Of a stretch of 64,000 bases of DNA, positions 34,496 through 45,850 are shown piece by piece; within the stretch, counting starts at the first letter, position 1; each line of letters starts with the position of its first letter. A program made the position numbers and the translations under genes. This DNA comes from Massariosphaeria phaeospora (taxonomy: Eukaryota; Ascomycota; Dothideomycetes; Pleosporales). The stretch covers positions 62,001 to 126,000 of the forward strand of contig JAADJZ010000039.1 of assembly GCA_011032825.1 (NCBI GenBank), given 5' to 3'. The notes below the pieces were generated by a model. It was given only the letters and a program-made list of their open reading frames with translations, ran no database searches and had not been told where the DNA came from.

Positions 34496-35960
34496 TATCG
34501 TCGCCGCACCACCATTGAACGAACGAGGCGCGCTCGAATGCAGTGGCGCAAAGCTCTCGCGATACCTACACCCAAAGAGCGCAATGTTGCAATCACTAGG
34601 TAGCAAGCGCTCCGTTTTCTGTCTGCGCAAGTCCAAGTACGTGCGGAAAAGGGTCGAAAGTGAGGTAGGTGAGAGAGCAGAGCAAAGCACAGCAGCCGGC
34701 ACGACGTCAACGATCAAGCAATCAGGTAGGTAGCGCAAAGGCAAACGCATACGGCCTGGCCTGCACGTCTGTCAGTCTGCGACAGAGGCCTGCCCTGTGC
34801 CGTCGCCGTCGTCGGATGGCTGGCGGCCGCAGACCATCGCGCCCCCTCCAGGGCTGCCTCCAATCAGCCACCAGCCCTCTGCGGCAGAAGCGCATGGATT
34901 GAGCAACTCTCCAGATTGACCCGGGTCACAGTGACGCCATGGGCAAACCGCACCCCTGGCCTGAGCGTCTGCCCTGTCTGGTGTGGTGTCTTGTTGGCGG
35001 CGGCGGTGTGAGGTTACACTCCAGATGCCCCTCGCGATGCATTGAAAACCATCAACAACACTCGCAGCTCTCCCAGCTCTTCCAACCTCCCACCCTCAAC
35101 CCACCACCAATGAACAAAAACAAGTAAAGACAGCCACGCCAAAAGCCAGCGTATCCGATTCCGAGCAAACGCCTCCCTCTCTCCAAACGCGCCGCACAGA
35201 CTGCGCCCACCGCTCAAACAGGCAATTGACGACATGCCGCCAGTCTAAGAACAGAAACCGGCTTTTTGGACATTTCGCATTTGCCATGTCCTGTACCTAA
35301 AACTGACCCCCACCTGCACCCCACACCCGCCTCCCCATGTTCTTATTCTCAGTAACGTTAACCCCTATTTCGTCGTGTACCCCACTCGTCTCCTCGCTAT
35401 GTACTTGACACCTCATCAAGCCAGGCAGTCGCTTCACAATTAATACAGTCTCGCTTCTAATCTTGCCCGCTGAACCCTCCGCACCATGAGACAAACACCA
35501 GCCAACCCAACATCCATACTATTCCCCCAAGCCCCGCCTGTCTGCGCGTTTGCATCGCCGTGTACCACTAGCCGCTGGAAAAAGGGGTAGCATGCACCGG
35601 GGAGGCGTTGCAGCGGAGCGGGCTTTGGCCTTGGGGGAGGCACAGCAGCGCGAACTGATGTTTGTGTTTGTGGTGCGAGGGCTGGGGCGCGGGCGCGGGT
35701 GTGGGTGTGGGGGCGGAATGTGTACAGTATAGGAGGCTGTGGGGACGCGGGGTGGCGAGCGATACAAGGGTACTACTTGTGAGTTGTATAACACTACTCG
35801 TACACTGACAGTAACCTCCCTCCCCACGGGTAGAACATCCCACCGCGTAGAACTATGAAAACCCTCAAGCAACACCACTCTTCAACCCACCGTCCTACAA
35901 AGCTCAAACAAGCACAGCGATATACCTTAGTAAAAGTACAATTTGTTGCTAAGATTAAAT
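34496..35960. other. Gene-free stretch left of the inverted-repeat block
   Basis: Promoter of the surface-protein gene and then unannotated sequence up to the left inverted arm. Minor GC-rich (GGGTGTG) and CCACC tracts are present. No coding region recognised. Confidence 0.5.
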
Positions 35961-36366
35961 AGCAAAATTACAGCGGTCTTGCGCATACTTACCGACATAC
36001 TCTCGCCACTGCCGGAAGCTGCGACAACGATGCACCTCTGTTCACTTGTCAGAGCCCCCGATGAGCGCCACTTCGGAGGCTCTAGAGTACGATTCACTGT
36101 GTCAAAGTGTGGCTTGCAAAGTGCGAAGACCTGTAGCGACCGAGACACCGAGAAAATCTGCTCCGGATTTATCCACGGAGACGTGCAGGCCTCCCCACTT
36201 GAGCAAGGATTCTCTGCACGCTGAGAAAGCGCGTACTTTACCAGTACACTAAGCGGCCTGCATTATACACCTGAGCTATGCCTAAGATGCCCTAGCTGTG
36301 GCGCCTGCTTCTCGAAGCTTCTATGGACGCGCGCTGCGCCTTCTTGCTATTCTTAAAAGTCAAGGA
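35961..36366 (+). repeat. Left arm of a ~400-bp inverted repeat pair
   Basis: This matches the reverse complement of 43033-43426 over its whole length with substitutions and small gaps. Shared blocks in order: AGCAAAATTACAGC (outer end), CAACGATGCA, CTCAGAGCC-like, GCGACC, GAGAAAGC, AGCGGCCT, AGCTGTGGCGC, TGCTTCTCGAAGCTTCT, GCGCTGCG and CTATTCTTA (inner end). The outer end may extend a few bases further left. The precise terminus and any target-site duplication could not be fixed. Confidence 0.7.
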
Positions 36367-36709
36367 TGGGCAAGGCGAAGGTGACGCCCTCGTCGGCTTC
36401 TTGCTTAAGCCCAGCCTCCTCCCTCCACATACGCCGACATGGACCTAGCCAGCCGAGCGCTGGTGCAGACCTTGCCTGCAGGCGTGCCTGATACGTATGC
36501 TGCTCGATCAGAACACAGCAATGTCCCTATCTGTTGCAGTGTAGAATGCAGTGAAAACAAAAGTATTGTGTATTGTCCTGTCGTGTTGTTCTGCTCGTGC
36601 CCACCTCCAAGAAGGCCAGCAGCAGGGTCTATTTACATGACGTATCTATGATACAGCTGAGGTAAGAGGTACTCGATAAGTGAGGAAGCAGCACTAGAAC
36701 ACCATTACG

Positions 36710-38323
36710 TAATCTGCTTCTCCTCATAACCGCAACACTATCTCTACACTTATCCATCGCCGCAACGGACGACGCTCGCGCGAGGAGCAGGCTCAGCGCA
36801 AGCAGTACCTCAGTCGAGAGGAGAAGAAAGCTCTGGTACAATTCTTGCTGCTAATGTCTAACCTTGGCCACCCAGTGCGAATCAAGTTTATACGCTTCCT
36901 AGCTTGTAGTATAGCTCGTCAGCAGTCCACGAAGACGCAACTGACTAAGCCTCTAGGCAAGAATTGGCTGAAAGCCTTCGCAGAGCGTTACCTAGAGCTA
37001 CAAGCGAGAAAAGTCAAGTGGATAGATTAGAAACGTTACGAGAACAACGTATATGGCAAGATAGTTAAGTAGTTCAATATAATCGAATAGGTGCTGCAGA
37101 ACCTAGCTGTCTTGCCAAAAAACGTGTACAACATGGACGAAACGGGCGTCATGCTAAGCATGCTTGGCTTAGTCAAGGTCCTAGTAGGTAAGGATGATCG
37201 GCGGAACTATAGAAGTAGGGGCGTAAAGCGGACGATAGTTACCGCGGTCGAATGCGTGAGTGCAAATAGTAGGGCGCTGCTGCCACTTATTATACCGGTA
37301 TAGCCTACTTTAACTCATCGCAGCAATTAGACTACTTACAAGACTCTAAGATAGCATTATGCGCACTCTAAGAACGGCTACAGCAACTTTAAGATTAACT
37401 TAGAGTAGCTTACGCGCGTATTTAATCCTTAAACTAGAGCACAAGCTAACGGGAAGCCACGTGTGCTAATCTGCGATGGCTTTAGAAGCCATAAAACACT
37501 CAAGATCCTAGAGTTTTGTCTTACTAACAACATTATCCTGTGTCGTCTGCTCTCTTATACATCTTATAAGTTACAGCCTTGCGATGTTAGACCTTTTGCA
37601 CCCTTAAAGACAGCATACCGTGATTAAGTCAAACGACTCAACCAAGAAAGCATAGATTTAGTTAGCAAAGAACATTTTACCTATTTGTACAGTCTTGCTA
37701 GAGATACAGCATTGACCAAAAGAAACATCAGAGCTAGATAGGCTGCGACCGGTCTGTACCCTTTCAATCCAAAAAGAGTGCTAAAAGATATCCCGCGACC
37801 TCCAGTTGAAGTCGTCACTCCAAGAGCTGCCATTGCGAGCACTAGTACGGCTGATATAATGCTTCAAACACCTATTACACCAGTGACGCCGGTGACAGCG
37901 GAAGCGCTTACATCGTTGCACAACGTGATTAAGCAAGACACTAACGTGCCTAACGAGACAAGGGGTTGTATACAGAAACTCGCAAATGCTGCTCAAATCT
38001 CGTTCGCCGAGCGAGCCCTCTTAAAGGACCGCAACCGTTTTCTTTTCAAAATCAACAACGAAGCTAAGGCTCGCAGATCAACCAAGTCCATCGTGTTAGA
38101 AAAGGCGAAAGTGATGAGCTTCGAGGACCTTGAAGAGGCGAAAGCGAGGCGTGCTGCAAAGGAAGAAGCTGCCGCGAAGAAATGGCAGCGTAATGGTAAG
38201 CGCAAGGGTCTTGCGCTGGAGGCCGATGTGGTGCCTACGGCTAAGACAGTGCGAGTAAATGAAGTGCTAGCGCCCATGAACGCTTCAGCGCTGTGGAGAG
38301 CTCCAGTAGCCCGGATGTACTAG
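36710..38323 (+). pseudogene. Fot1/pogo-like (Tc1-mariner superfamily) transposase, degraded
   Basis: One reading frame runs from about 36710 to the stop at 38321-38323 without visible frameshift, but it is broken by ten in-frame stops (37028, 37070, 37088, 37301, 37328, 37352, 37406, 37430, 37625, 37739), every one TAG or TAA. Intact blocks identify it: a CENP-B-like HTH region (GHPVRIKFIRFLA), then YNMDETGVMLSMLG with the first catalytic Asp, GVKRTIVTAVECVS, PRVLICDGF with the second Asp, and the tail after LYPFNPKRVL. From 37778 to the end the frame is open (about 181 codons, Lys/Ala-rich). A single-frame decay made only of C-to-T or G-to-A type stops is the pattern expected of RIP. It cannot encode an active enzyme. 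Confidence 0.85.
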
Positions 38324-39443
38324 GGTAGTACATACTCAGGACTTTGCTTAACTTATACCCAGTAGAAATTCATATCTGAGCTTCAGCGCAACGCTTCGTG
38401 CCTTTTTTTCGCTGCCACTCCACACTCGACGCAGTCACGATGCCGGCTTCATGCGCGAATGCCCAGATTTACCAGAATTCGCATTGTGTCCAATCGATGT
38501 TGTTTGTATGCGTATCCCGTTCGCGGGAAAACATGGGCAATGATGTAGAGGATCGAGAGGAGACGATTCGGTAACAAGGTGAATTACTAGCTAAGGTGCG
38601 AGAGAGGCCGTGGAGGCGAGGTTCTATGTACGGTGGGGTGCGCCAAGCCACGCTAGTGACTAAGCAGCCGAGGTTCACCCGTGGATCCATCACAAATGAC
38701 GACGCTACGTTGGGCGTAGGCGGGTCCAATAAGCGCGTGTAGTCCCTTTGGAAGCTATTTGCGAAATCTCGATCCCAGGACACGTGGAATTAGAGAGCTG
38801 ATACTGCCTTAGCCATGGCCATGCGAGGTAACGTGCGTGCGTGCGTGCGTGCGATGTGAGCTCAAAAACGGGAGATTACCCGCTTGTAGAGGGCATTACC
38901 AAGCACGGCCCACGTGCGAGCGGCAGCTTACAATAGGCTGATTCAGCGCAGCTAGGCCTTCCGTGGACTGTCCACACCCTTCAATAATTTGCGTCGCGCC
39001 AAATCTACTAAGCCTACGTACTTAACGCTCGCAGCACACTGCAATGGCGAAGAATGTCTCCAGCGGCAGAAACTAGAAAAGAAGGTTACGGTACCTATGC
39101 CCTAAGCAAGACAACGCGGCTGCATCGCACGAGCGGGGTTGCGGCTGAGATGCGCAGCCACGCTCAGCTTCGTGCGCAGCACCTCTGCTGTCCTTTAGCC
39201 TGATCGTTGGCGTGACTTCTCACTTGTCGCACACGACTTGCTGTCTCGATTACAGTACGAACGCTTAGAAACTTCAGCTATCTTCCCAAACGCTGTTCTG
39301 AATCTGAGTCTCTGACGACCCTCGCGCCCGCAAAGCGGTATCAAGTACACCTTGGTCGCCGTCCTCTGACAAAAGACGGGGGGTAACACTCGCATGTCAG
39401 ACTGCGCTACATCTTGCCATTCTGCAACTTCACAGCAGTAGTT
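38324..39443. other. Spacer between transposase relic and NACHT-ankyrin gene
   Basis: No recognisable gene. A GTGC tetranucleotide tract lies at about 38832-38853. The part adjoining 39444 presumably holds the NACHT gene promoter. Confidence 0.5.
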
Positions 39444-42400
39444 ATGTCTGGCGCTCTGGCGAAAGCTTCATCGCTAAAGCCTGAGATCCGCCTCGCTCAG
39501 GCTGTCTGCGAGTTCGAAGCCGACCTCTCGAACGAGCAGAAGTCAAGATTTCGAACGCTGAGGTCGCAGTCACTCTCGACAACACCTAGTCAACGCGATG
39601 TTATGCAGCTGACGGCAGAGGTTGATCGTCACACATCAAGAAAGTTCAGCAGTGCATGTTTTGGGCCTCGCTTTACCAACTTCCTTCACGGAGTCCAACA
39701 GTTCGCTGCGCTTGGAGATGTCTTGGTCGGAGGATCGCAGAACCTGGTAGCGTGTGGCGTGTGGTCATTGGTGCGCATGTCTTTGTTGGTCAGTGTCTTG
39801 TTCTTGCATCATTGTCGTAGTCACTCTCTGATGCACCACAGTCGATTGTGAATCTTTCGACCTACATCGAAAAGCTTTCCTCGTTGTTCATGGACGTCGG
39901 CCGCTCTGCCCCGCGCTACCAAGCGATCGCCCTACTATACCCTCGGTCTACAAAGTTACAATCACACCTCACTGAGTACTTTATCGTGGTGGTCGGCCTG
40001 TGTCGTTACCTGTTCAAGTTTGGACAGAAGTCGACACTCCAGCAGTTTGCGTCCTCTCTGAGCGATGCGCACTTGAACACCTTCCAGACGGACCTCGACA
40101 AGTGGGCAAGCTCGATCAGGGAGCAGATGAACGTGAGTGAAGCTCAAGAGAGCTCGGGCTTCAGAGCATTGACCAGGGACATGTTCACGTCGGCCTCACA
40201 TCAGCAGAGACATGCCACCAGAATGCGAGTGCTTGACTTCTGCTCCACATACGATTATGAGACAGCGTGGAAGCAGATCAGAAAGGCGGGCAACGCATCG
40301 TTCCATACGCGACAAGCAGAGTACCGAGAGTGGAGAGATGGCTCGCACCCTAGCACACTGTTGTATGCAGGCAAGCTGGGTTCGGGTAAGTCCGTGCTAC
40401 TGGCCAACATCGTGGATGACCTTAGCCTCTTCTCTAAGAAGGGGAAACCCCTAGTGGCATACTTCTTCTGCAAGCACGACGTTCCGGAAAGTCTGCAAGC
40501 ACGAACAATTATCGGTTCATTAGCACAACAGCTTTTACGTACAGTCACAGATCTTAGCATACCTGCTAAGAGCTGCGAAAACACGCACACTACCGGCGAC
40601 ACTGAGCAAGTGCTTGAGATGCTCTTTCAGGGTTTCTCCTCTAAAGTCGAAGTATACTTAGTGCTTGACGGCCTAGACGAATGCGACAATGAGGAGAAAG
40701 AGATGTTGGTGCAAGCAATCCGGAAGATCCAAGAGAAACTGAAGGTCCTGGTCTGTGCTTCTTCCCGAGAAGAGCCAAACAGGGGCCTGCAGTTGATTAC
40801 TAATCAACTCTTGGCTAGTCGCGTGGTCTTGATACCAGACAACAATCCGGACACTGAAGCTTTTGTCGAAGCAGACCTCGAGCGTTGCCTTAGCCAAAAA
40901 CGTCTGACGATCGGAGATCCGGCTTTGATCTTAGAGATCCAAGATGCTCTCCTGAAAGGTTCACAGGGAATGTTCCTCTGGGTAGCTCTTCAGATCCAGT
41001 CTCTGTGCAGTATGAAGACCGATCACGCCATCCGAGAAGCACTGGCCGACCTACCAAAAGATCTGTCGGAGACGTTTGCTAGGATCCTACAAAAGTCGGG
41101 AAGCTCGGATCCAGCACTGCAAGCAAAAACGCTGCAACTTGTGCTTGCTGCTTGCCGGCCCTTGACGACAGATGAGTTGCGAGAAGCTCTGAGCGTTACT
41201 CCTGGGGATGCTACATGGGATCCTTCTAAGGCCCTGAATGATGTCTACTCAGCACTAGCTTGCTGCGGATGCCTTCTCGCCGTTGACGAGGAAGAGTTCA
41301 CCGTCCGCGTCGTTCACCACAGCGTTAAGAAGTACATGCTGGATGGCCTGGGTGGCGTAAAGCAAATGGAATTTTCGTTTGAAGAGGCGCAAAGGACGTT
41401 GGCAGACACTGTTGTCACTTACCTCGGCTATGGTGTCTTCGGAACTGAGTTGTCAAGAGTCAAGGCCCGTCTGATGGTGGCACAATCTACACCTTCTAAG
41501 ATTGTACAAGCCACTATGGGTTCTTCAAGCGCTGCTGGTCATCTCGCCATAAAGTTACTTGGATCAAGACGGCAAGCTACATTTGATATGAGCAAAGCTG
41601 TTGCTGAAGCGCGCAGCTCCCTCAGCTCCAAGCTAGAACACACGTTTAGGTTCTACACTTATGCAAAGATATATTGGCAGGACCATGTGTTGTACGTATC
41701 AGGACATAAAGCTGCCATCTTCAAGCTCTCTTCTAAGCTGATCTATGGTCTTGCGTCTGAGCTCGGCAAAATGGACAAGAACTATTGGACGCGTTTTGAA
41801 TGGGCTGCCGGGAATGGGAACAAAAATGTTGCTATGCTGTTACTCCAGACTGGGAAGATCGACATGAATGCAAAAGATAGCAACGGAGCAACGCCGCTGA
41901 TATGGGCGGCAGAATACGGACAGAAAGACACAGTAGAGCTGCTGCTTAGCGTTGGCAAGGCTGACGTTGAGGCGAAGGACAGCGAGGGACGGACGCCGCT
42001 GATATGGGCGGCACAAGATGGACATAAAGACATAGTAGAGCTGCTGCTTAGCGTTGGCAAGGCTAACGTTGAGGCGAAGGACAGCTATGGATTGACGCCG
42101 CTGATATGGGCGGCAGAATACGGACATAAAGACACAGTAGAGGTACTGCTTAGTGTTGGCAAGGCTGACGTTGAGGCGAAAGACAGCAGCAATGGGTGGA
42201 CGCCGCTGATATGGGCGGCAGAATACGGACAGAAAGACACAGTAGAGCTGCTGCTTAGCGTTGGCAAGGCTAACGTTGAGGCGAAGGACAGTGAGGGACG
42301 GACGCCGCTGATATGGGCGGCAGAATACGGACATAAAGACACAGTAGAGGTACTGCTTAGTGTTGGCAAGGCTGACGTTGAGGCGAAAGACAGCAACAAT

Positions 42401-42805
42401 GGGCGGACGCCGCTGATATGGGCGGCACGCGGTGGACATAAAGACACAGTAGAGCTGCTGCTTAGCGTTGGCAAGGCTGACGTTGAGGCGAAAGACAGCA
42501 ACAATGGGCGGACGCCGCTGATATGGGCGGCACGCGGTGGACATAAAGACACAGTAGAGCTGCTGCTTAGCGTTGGCAAGGCTGACGTTGAGGCGAAGGA
42601 CAGCTATGGACAGACGCCGCTGATATGGGCGGCACAAGATGGACATAAAGACACAGTAGAGCTGCTGCTTAGCGTTGGCAAGGCTGACGTTGAGGTGAAA
42701 GACAGCTACAATGGGCGGACGCCGCTGATATTGGCGGCACGCGGTGGACATAAAGACACAGTAGAGGTGCTGCGTTTACATATTAAACGTGCTTCAAAGA
42801 CCTAA
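39444..42805 (+). CDS. NACHT-ankyrin (NLR-like STAND) protein
   Basis: Exons 39444-39788 and 39842-42805 give 1102 aa. The N-terminal ~200 residues (FLHGVQQFAALGDVLVGG; LFMDVGRSAPRYQAIALL) match the helical N-terminal domain common before fungal NACHT modules. The NACHT domain begins with Walker A GKLGSGKS at about 292-299; VYLVLDGLDECD at about 386-397 is Walker B. A winged-helix-type region follows (LPKDLSETFARIL; HHSVKKYML). From about 770 to the end come nine full ankyrin repeats of 34-35 aa and a broken tenth, almost identical to each other. Fungal proteins of this build act in heterokaryon incompatibility or are proposed immune receptors; that role is inferred here. No stops or frameshifts, in contrast to the adjacent transposase. 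I chose the ATG at 39444 (MSGALAKASS) as the first in the open frame. Confidence 0.88.
41833..42770 (+). repeat. Tandem array of near-identical ~102/105-bp ankyrin-coding units
   Basis: Units encode GHKDTVELLLSVGKADVEA then KDS(Y/E)G.TPLIWAA(Q/E/R).. Units 2-9 differ at only a few positions, and the same DNA words (ACGCCGCTGATATGGGCGGC; GAGCTGCTGCTTAGCGTTGG) recur almost without synonymous change. Lengths vary between 34 and 35 residues through one extra Asn codon (SNNGR or SYNGR against SYGQ). The first unit is more diverged (MLLLQTGKIDMNAKDS), and the last is cut after GHKDTVEVL, followed by an unrelated tail. This is the signature of recent expansion or gene conversion. Confidence 0.9.
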
Positions 42806-43032
42806 ATGTAAGCATTCACGTTTAAACAGCTGCGAACTTTAGAAATTATTTTGAAAACTAGAAGAATCCTAGTTCAACGCGTGCAATAACAACTGTCAAA
42901 ATTGCAATCATGTCTTCCTAATCGGACAGCGCGCCAGAGCTCAAAAGGCTAAGCCCATGTCGCTACATGCGGTAAGAAGATGATAGGCTTAAGGCAGAAT
43001 GCTAACAGCAGCCTTGCTCTCAACTTGCTAAC

Positions 43033-43426
43033 TTTCAACTTCTAAGAATAGACAGCAGACGCAGCGCGTGCCGAAAGAAGCTTCGAGAAGCATGCGCCAC
43101 AGCTTGAGCAATTCCAGCATAGCGTAGGTATACAATGTAGGCCGCTAAATGTATACTTGGAACGTGCTTTCTCAGCACGCGAACATTGCTTACTGAGATA
43201 CGGGAGCCTGCCTGTCTCTGCGGAAGAATCCAGAGTAGGTCTTGTAGGTCGCTGCACAATTGCGTATGTTATGATTAACTTCCAGACGCACAGGTACACG
43301 CCATAAAGGCTCTGAGATGGCGATTCTCGTGCTGTCGGATAGGAAGACAGGCATGCATCGTCGTTGTAGCGTTCAGCGCTGCACACAGATCGCCTAAAAG
43401 TGAGACCAGGACAGCTGTAATTTTGC
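43033..43426 (-). repeat. Right arm of the ~400-bp inverted repeat pair
   Basis: Reverse-complement partner of 35961-36366 (see there). The outer end on this side reads GCTGTAATTTTGCT at 43413-43426. It starts about 230 bp beyond the stop of the NACHT-ankyrin gene, so that gene and the transposase relic both lie between the arms. Confidence 0.7.
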
Positions 43427-44067
43427 TTCTTCGTCCTTTAGATAGACTTTCCTACCTGACAAGTACATTAATAGATCAATTTGAGCTCAATAGAGTGGTG
43501 GCCTGCAGAGTAGTGTTGCGTGGAAGTTTTTGTGATTCTACGCGGTGGGATGTTCTACGTACTTGCAGGGAGGGAGGTTATTATAGGTAATTCGCCGTGA
43601 TACCTACCGAGTCGTGCTAAACACCCGCCAGCTATCTACCAAGTCGTCTTCTTTCCAGGCACCTGGATACATCGATACGACGACAGTAGGTCTTGCATCA
43701 AAGTAATGGGTCAGGTCACGGTGTCGGTGTCGGTGTCGGTGTCCACTCAAATCTCACGTACCTACCTACCATATCTCTGCCAAAAGAAGATAGATAGGTA
43801 GGATAGTGACTTGCGCGGTTTTCCGAGTATAGAAGACCAGACAGGAAATTGACAGACTGTAAGAATCATTTCTTTTTACTTTCATCTCAACATCCGTCTC
43901 AATATTTTCCTCATTCGTGGGAAGTAGATCTGCTTCCGTACATCCGACACCGGCATGCGTTCATCTATCTATCAACACCGCCTTATAAGTAAATACCCCC
44001 GCGAAACCAAGCCACACCCAACCCCAAATCCATATCATTTACCATCTACGAGTTCCTCAACCCACGC
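43427..44067. other. Gene-free stretch right of the inverted-repeat block
   Basis: Contains a GTGTCG hexamer tract at about 43721-43743 and GTAG/CTAC motifs. The right end is CT-rich 3' flank of the AAA ATPase gene. Nothing coding recognised. Confidence 0.5.
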
Positions 44068-45850
44068 TCACTTCTTCCCTCCCGCCTTCTTGCCCCCCAC
44101 CTTCTCCTTCGCCATCTCCCTCTCCTTCTCCCTCGCACTCTCCATCTCCTCCTGCAGCACGCGAATCTGATACCTCACCACCTTCAACAACGTATTCTCC
44201 GCCAACGCCTCCGGCACCTCCACCATCGGCACCACCAACCTCTCCGCTTCGGCCTCGAGTTTCGCCGCAGCAGCAGCCTCATCCGCGCGTTGTTTCTGCG
44301 CCGCTTCGACGAGCTTGCCGCACGCGTTGCACGTCTGCGCGCAGCTGCACGTGTCTGCTGTAGATGAGGGTTCCGGAGGCGAAGCGGGACGAGATGCAGC
44401 TGCGTCCTCGACCTGCACCATCTCAAAATCGTCGCCTTTGAAGCCGCGCACCAGACTCAGCAGCGCCATGACAAACAGCTCCTTCAAATACGCAAAGCTA
44501 AACCCCTTCGTGAGCTGGCCGATCACACCGCACAGCGCCTCCGGAAACTCGACGACCTCATTCTGCAGCAGCTTCGCGCGCCAGTACGCCGCATACGCGG
44601 TGCGCTCCGCCTGCCCGGGCAGCTTGTAGTGGTACTTGCGGTCGAAGCGGCTGGGTCGCTTCGCAATCGCCGGGTCCAGCCGGTCGAGGTGGTTGGTTGA
44701 CCCAATCATCAGGATGCCGTCGTTGGACTCGAGGCCGTCGACCTCGTTGAGGAAGTAGCTGCGGATGTCGTCGCCCACCAGCGAGTCCAGGTCCTCGAAG
44801 ATGAGCAGGCAGGGCGCGGCGGCGCGCGCTTTGACGAAGATCTGGCGGATGGAGTATTGCTGCGTTTGGCAGGACGTGCTAAAGGACTTGACGTAGAGCG
44901 AGGCGATGGCGTCGGGGCGGTTGTAGAGTGAGCTGGTGAGCGCTTTGATGGAGACGGTTTTGCCGTTGCCGGGGACCTGCGAGGGAGATGGGTGGTCAGT
45001 AAGGCTCTCTTTAGGGGAATTGAGACGAGGCATCAGGGGGAAGGGGGTGGACTCACGCCATGAAGAATAATGCCGCGCTTCCACGGCACCGCAAACTGCG
45101 CATACAGCTCGCGATTATCAAAGAAGCCCTGCACATCCTCAATAAGGTTCTTCTTCATATCCGGGTCCAGCACCACATCGTCCCACGACGCGCCGTGCAC
45201 CGCCTTGTACAGGTCCTTGCTCTTGGTCCAGCGGCCGTCGTCAAAGACCCAGATCTCGTCGTGCAGCAGACTGGTCCATTTCCCCGCCGCGAGGACCAGC
45301 GCGTCGGTGTCGCGGCAGTGCCCGTCGACGATGTTGTCTGTGGTGCGCGGGTGCAGGATGTAGAACATGCGCTGCTGCGAGTCCAGCATGTCTTTCCACA
45401 CGACGAAGTACGCGAGGAACTCCTTGTCTTCCCAGATGTACTGGAACCTGTCGGCAGCCAGTCAGTCAGCCCACTCCCATCTAACCATGCATGCAGCAAG
45501 TTAAATTCGCTTCGAACTGACCTCGCAAACCGAAACTCGTCGTCCAGCTTCCCCGGACTCAGCTTCTTCTCCACGCGCTCGCCGACCGACGCCCACGTGC
45601 GCGTCGCATTGAACGCCTCGTCATCCGCGTCGAGCAAGCAGCTGGCTTTCCCCGCGCTCGCGAAGTCGAACAGCGAGACTTTGTTCTCGGCGACTTCGGT
45701 GACGTGGTGCTCCGGGTACATCTGGCGGATCAGGCTCAGCACTGTGGTCTTGGTGTCTATGCGGGTGCCGCGGGTATGCATCTTGAAGTCGTCGAAGACG
45801 TCGGCGCCGTGCTGGCGGTTTGCGGCGAAGATTTCTATTGGGGGGGCCAT
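44068..45850 (-). CDS. AAA-family ATPase (cytosolic-type, fungal family)
   Basis: Exons 45850-45522, 45447-45057 and 44976-44068 give 542 aa. The N-terminal ~210 residues are a family-specific region without recognisable motifs. The AAA module has Walker A GVPGNGKT at about 240-247, Walker B LLIFED at about 297-302, a sensor segment GSTNHLDRLDP and arginine-finger region RPSRFDR at about 347-353. Intron 2 falls inside the P-loop, between its first Gly and Val. The C-terminus has a small Cys cluster (CSCAQTCNACG), an Ala/Glu-rich helix likely to be coiled coil, and a Lys-rich end (KVGGKKAGGKK). There is no transmembrane segment, which argues against Bcs1. The family is common in fungi and resembles FtsH/proteasomal ATPases in the AAA core; its substrate is unknown to me. 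Confidence 0.85.

Noticed and set aside
41840..42751. 303-codon open frame on the minus strand opposite the ankyrin array
   Set aside because: It is open only because the plus-strand repeat lacks certain codons; its product simply repeats the antisense of the ankyrin unit.
41833..42770. Regular ~102-bp repeats considered as a CRISPR-like or satellite array
   Set aside because: They are in frame, encode canonical ankyrin repeats and have no unique spacers.
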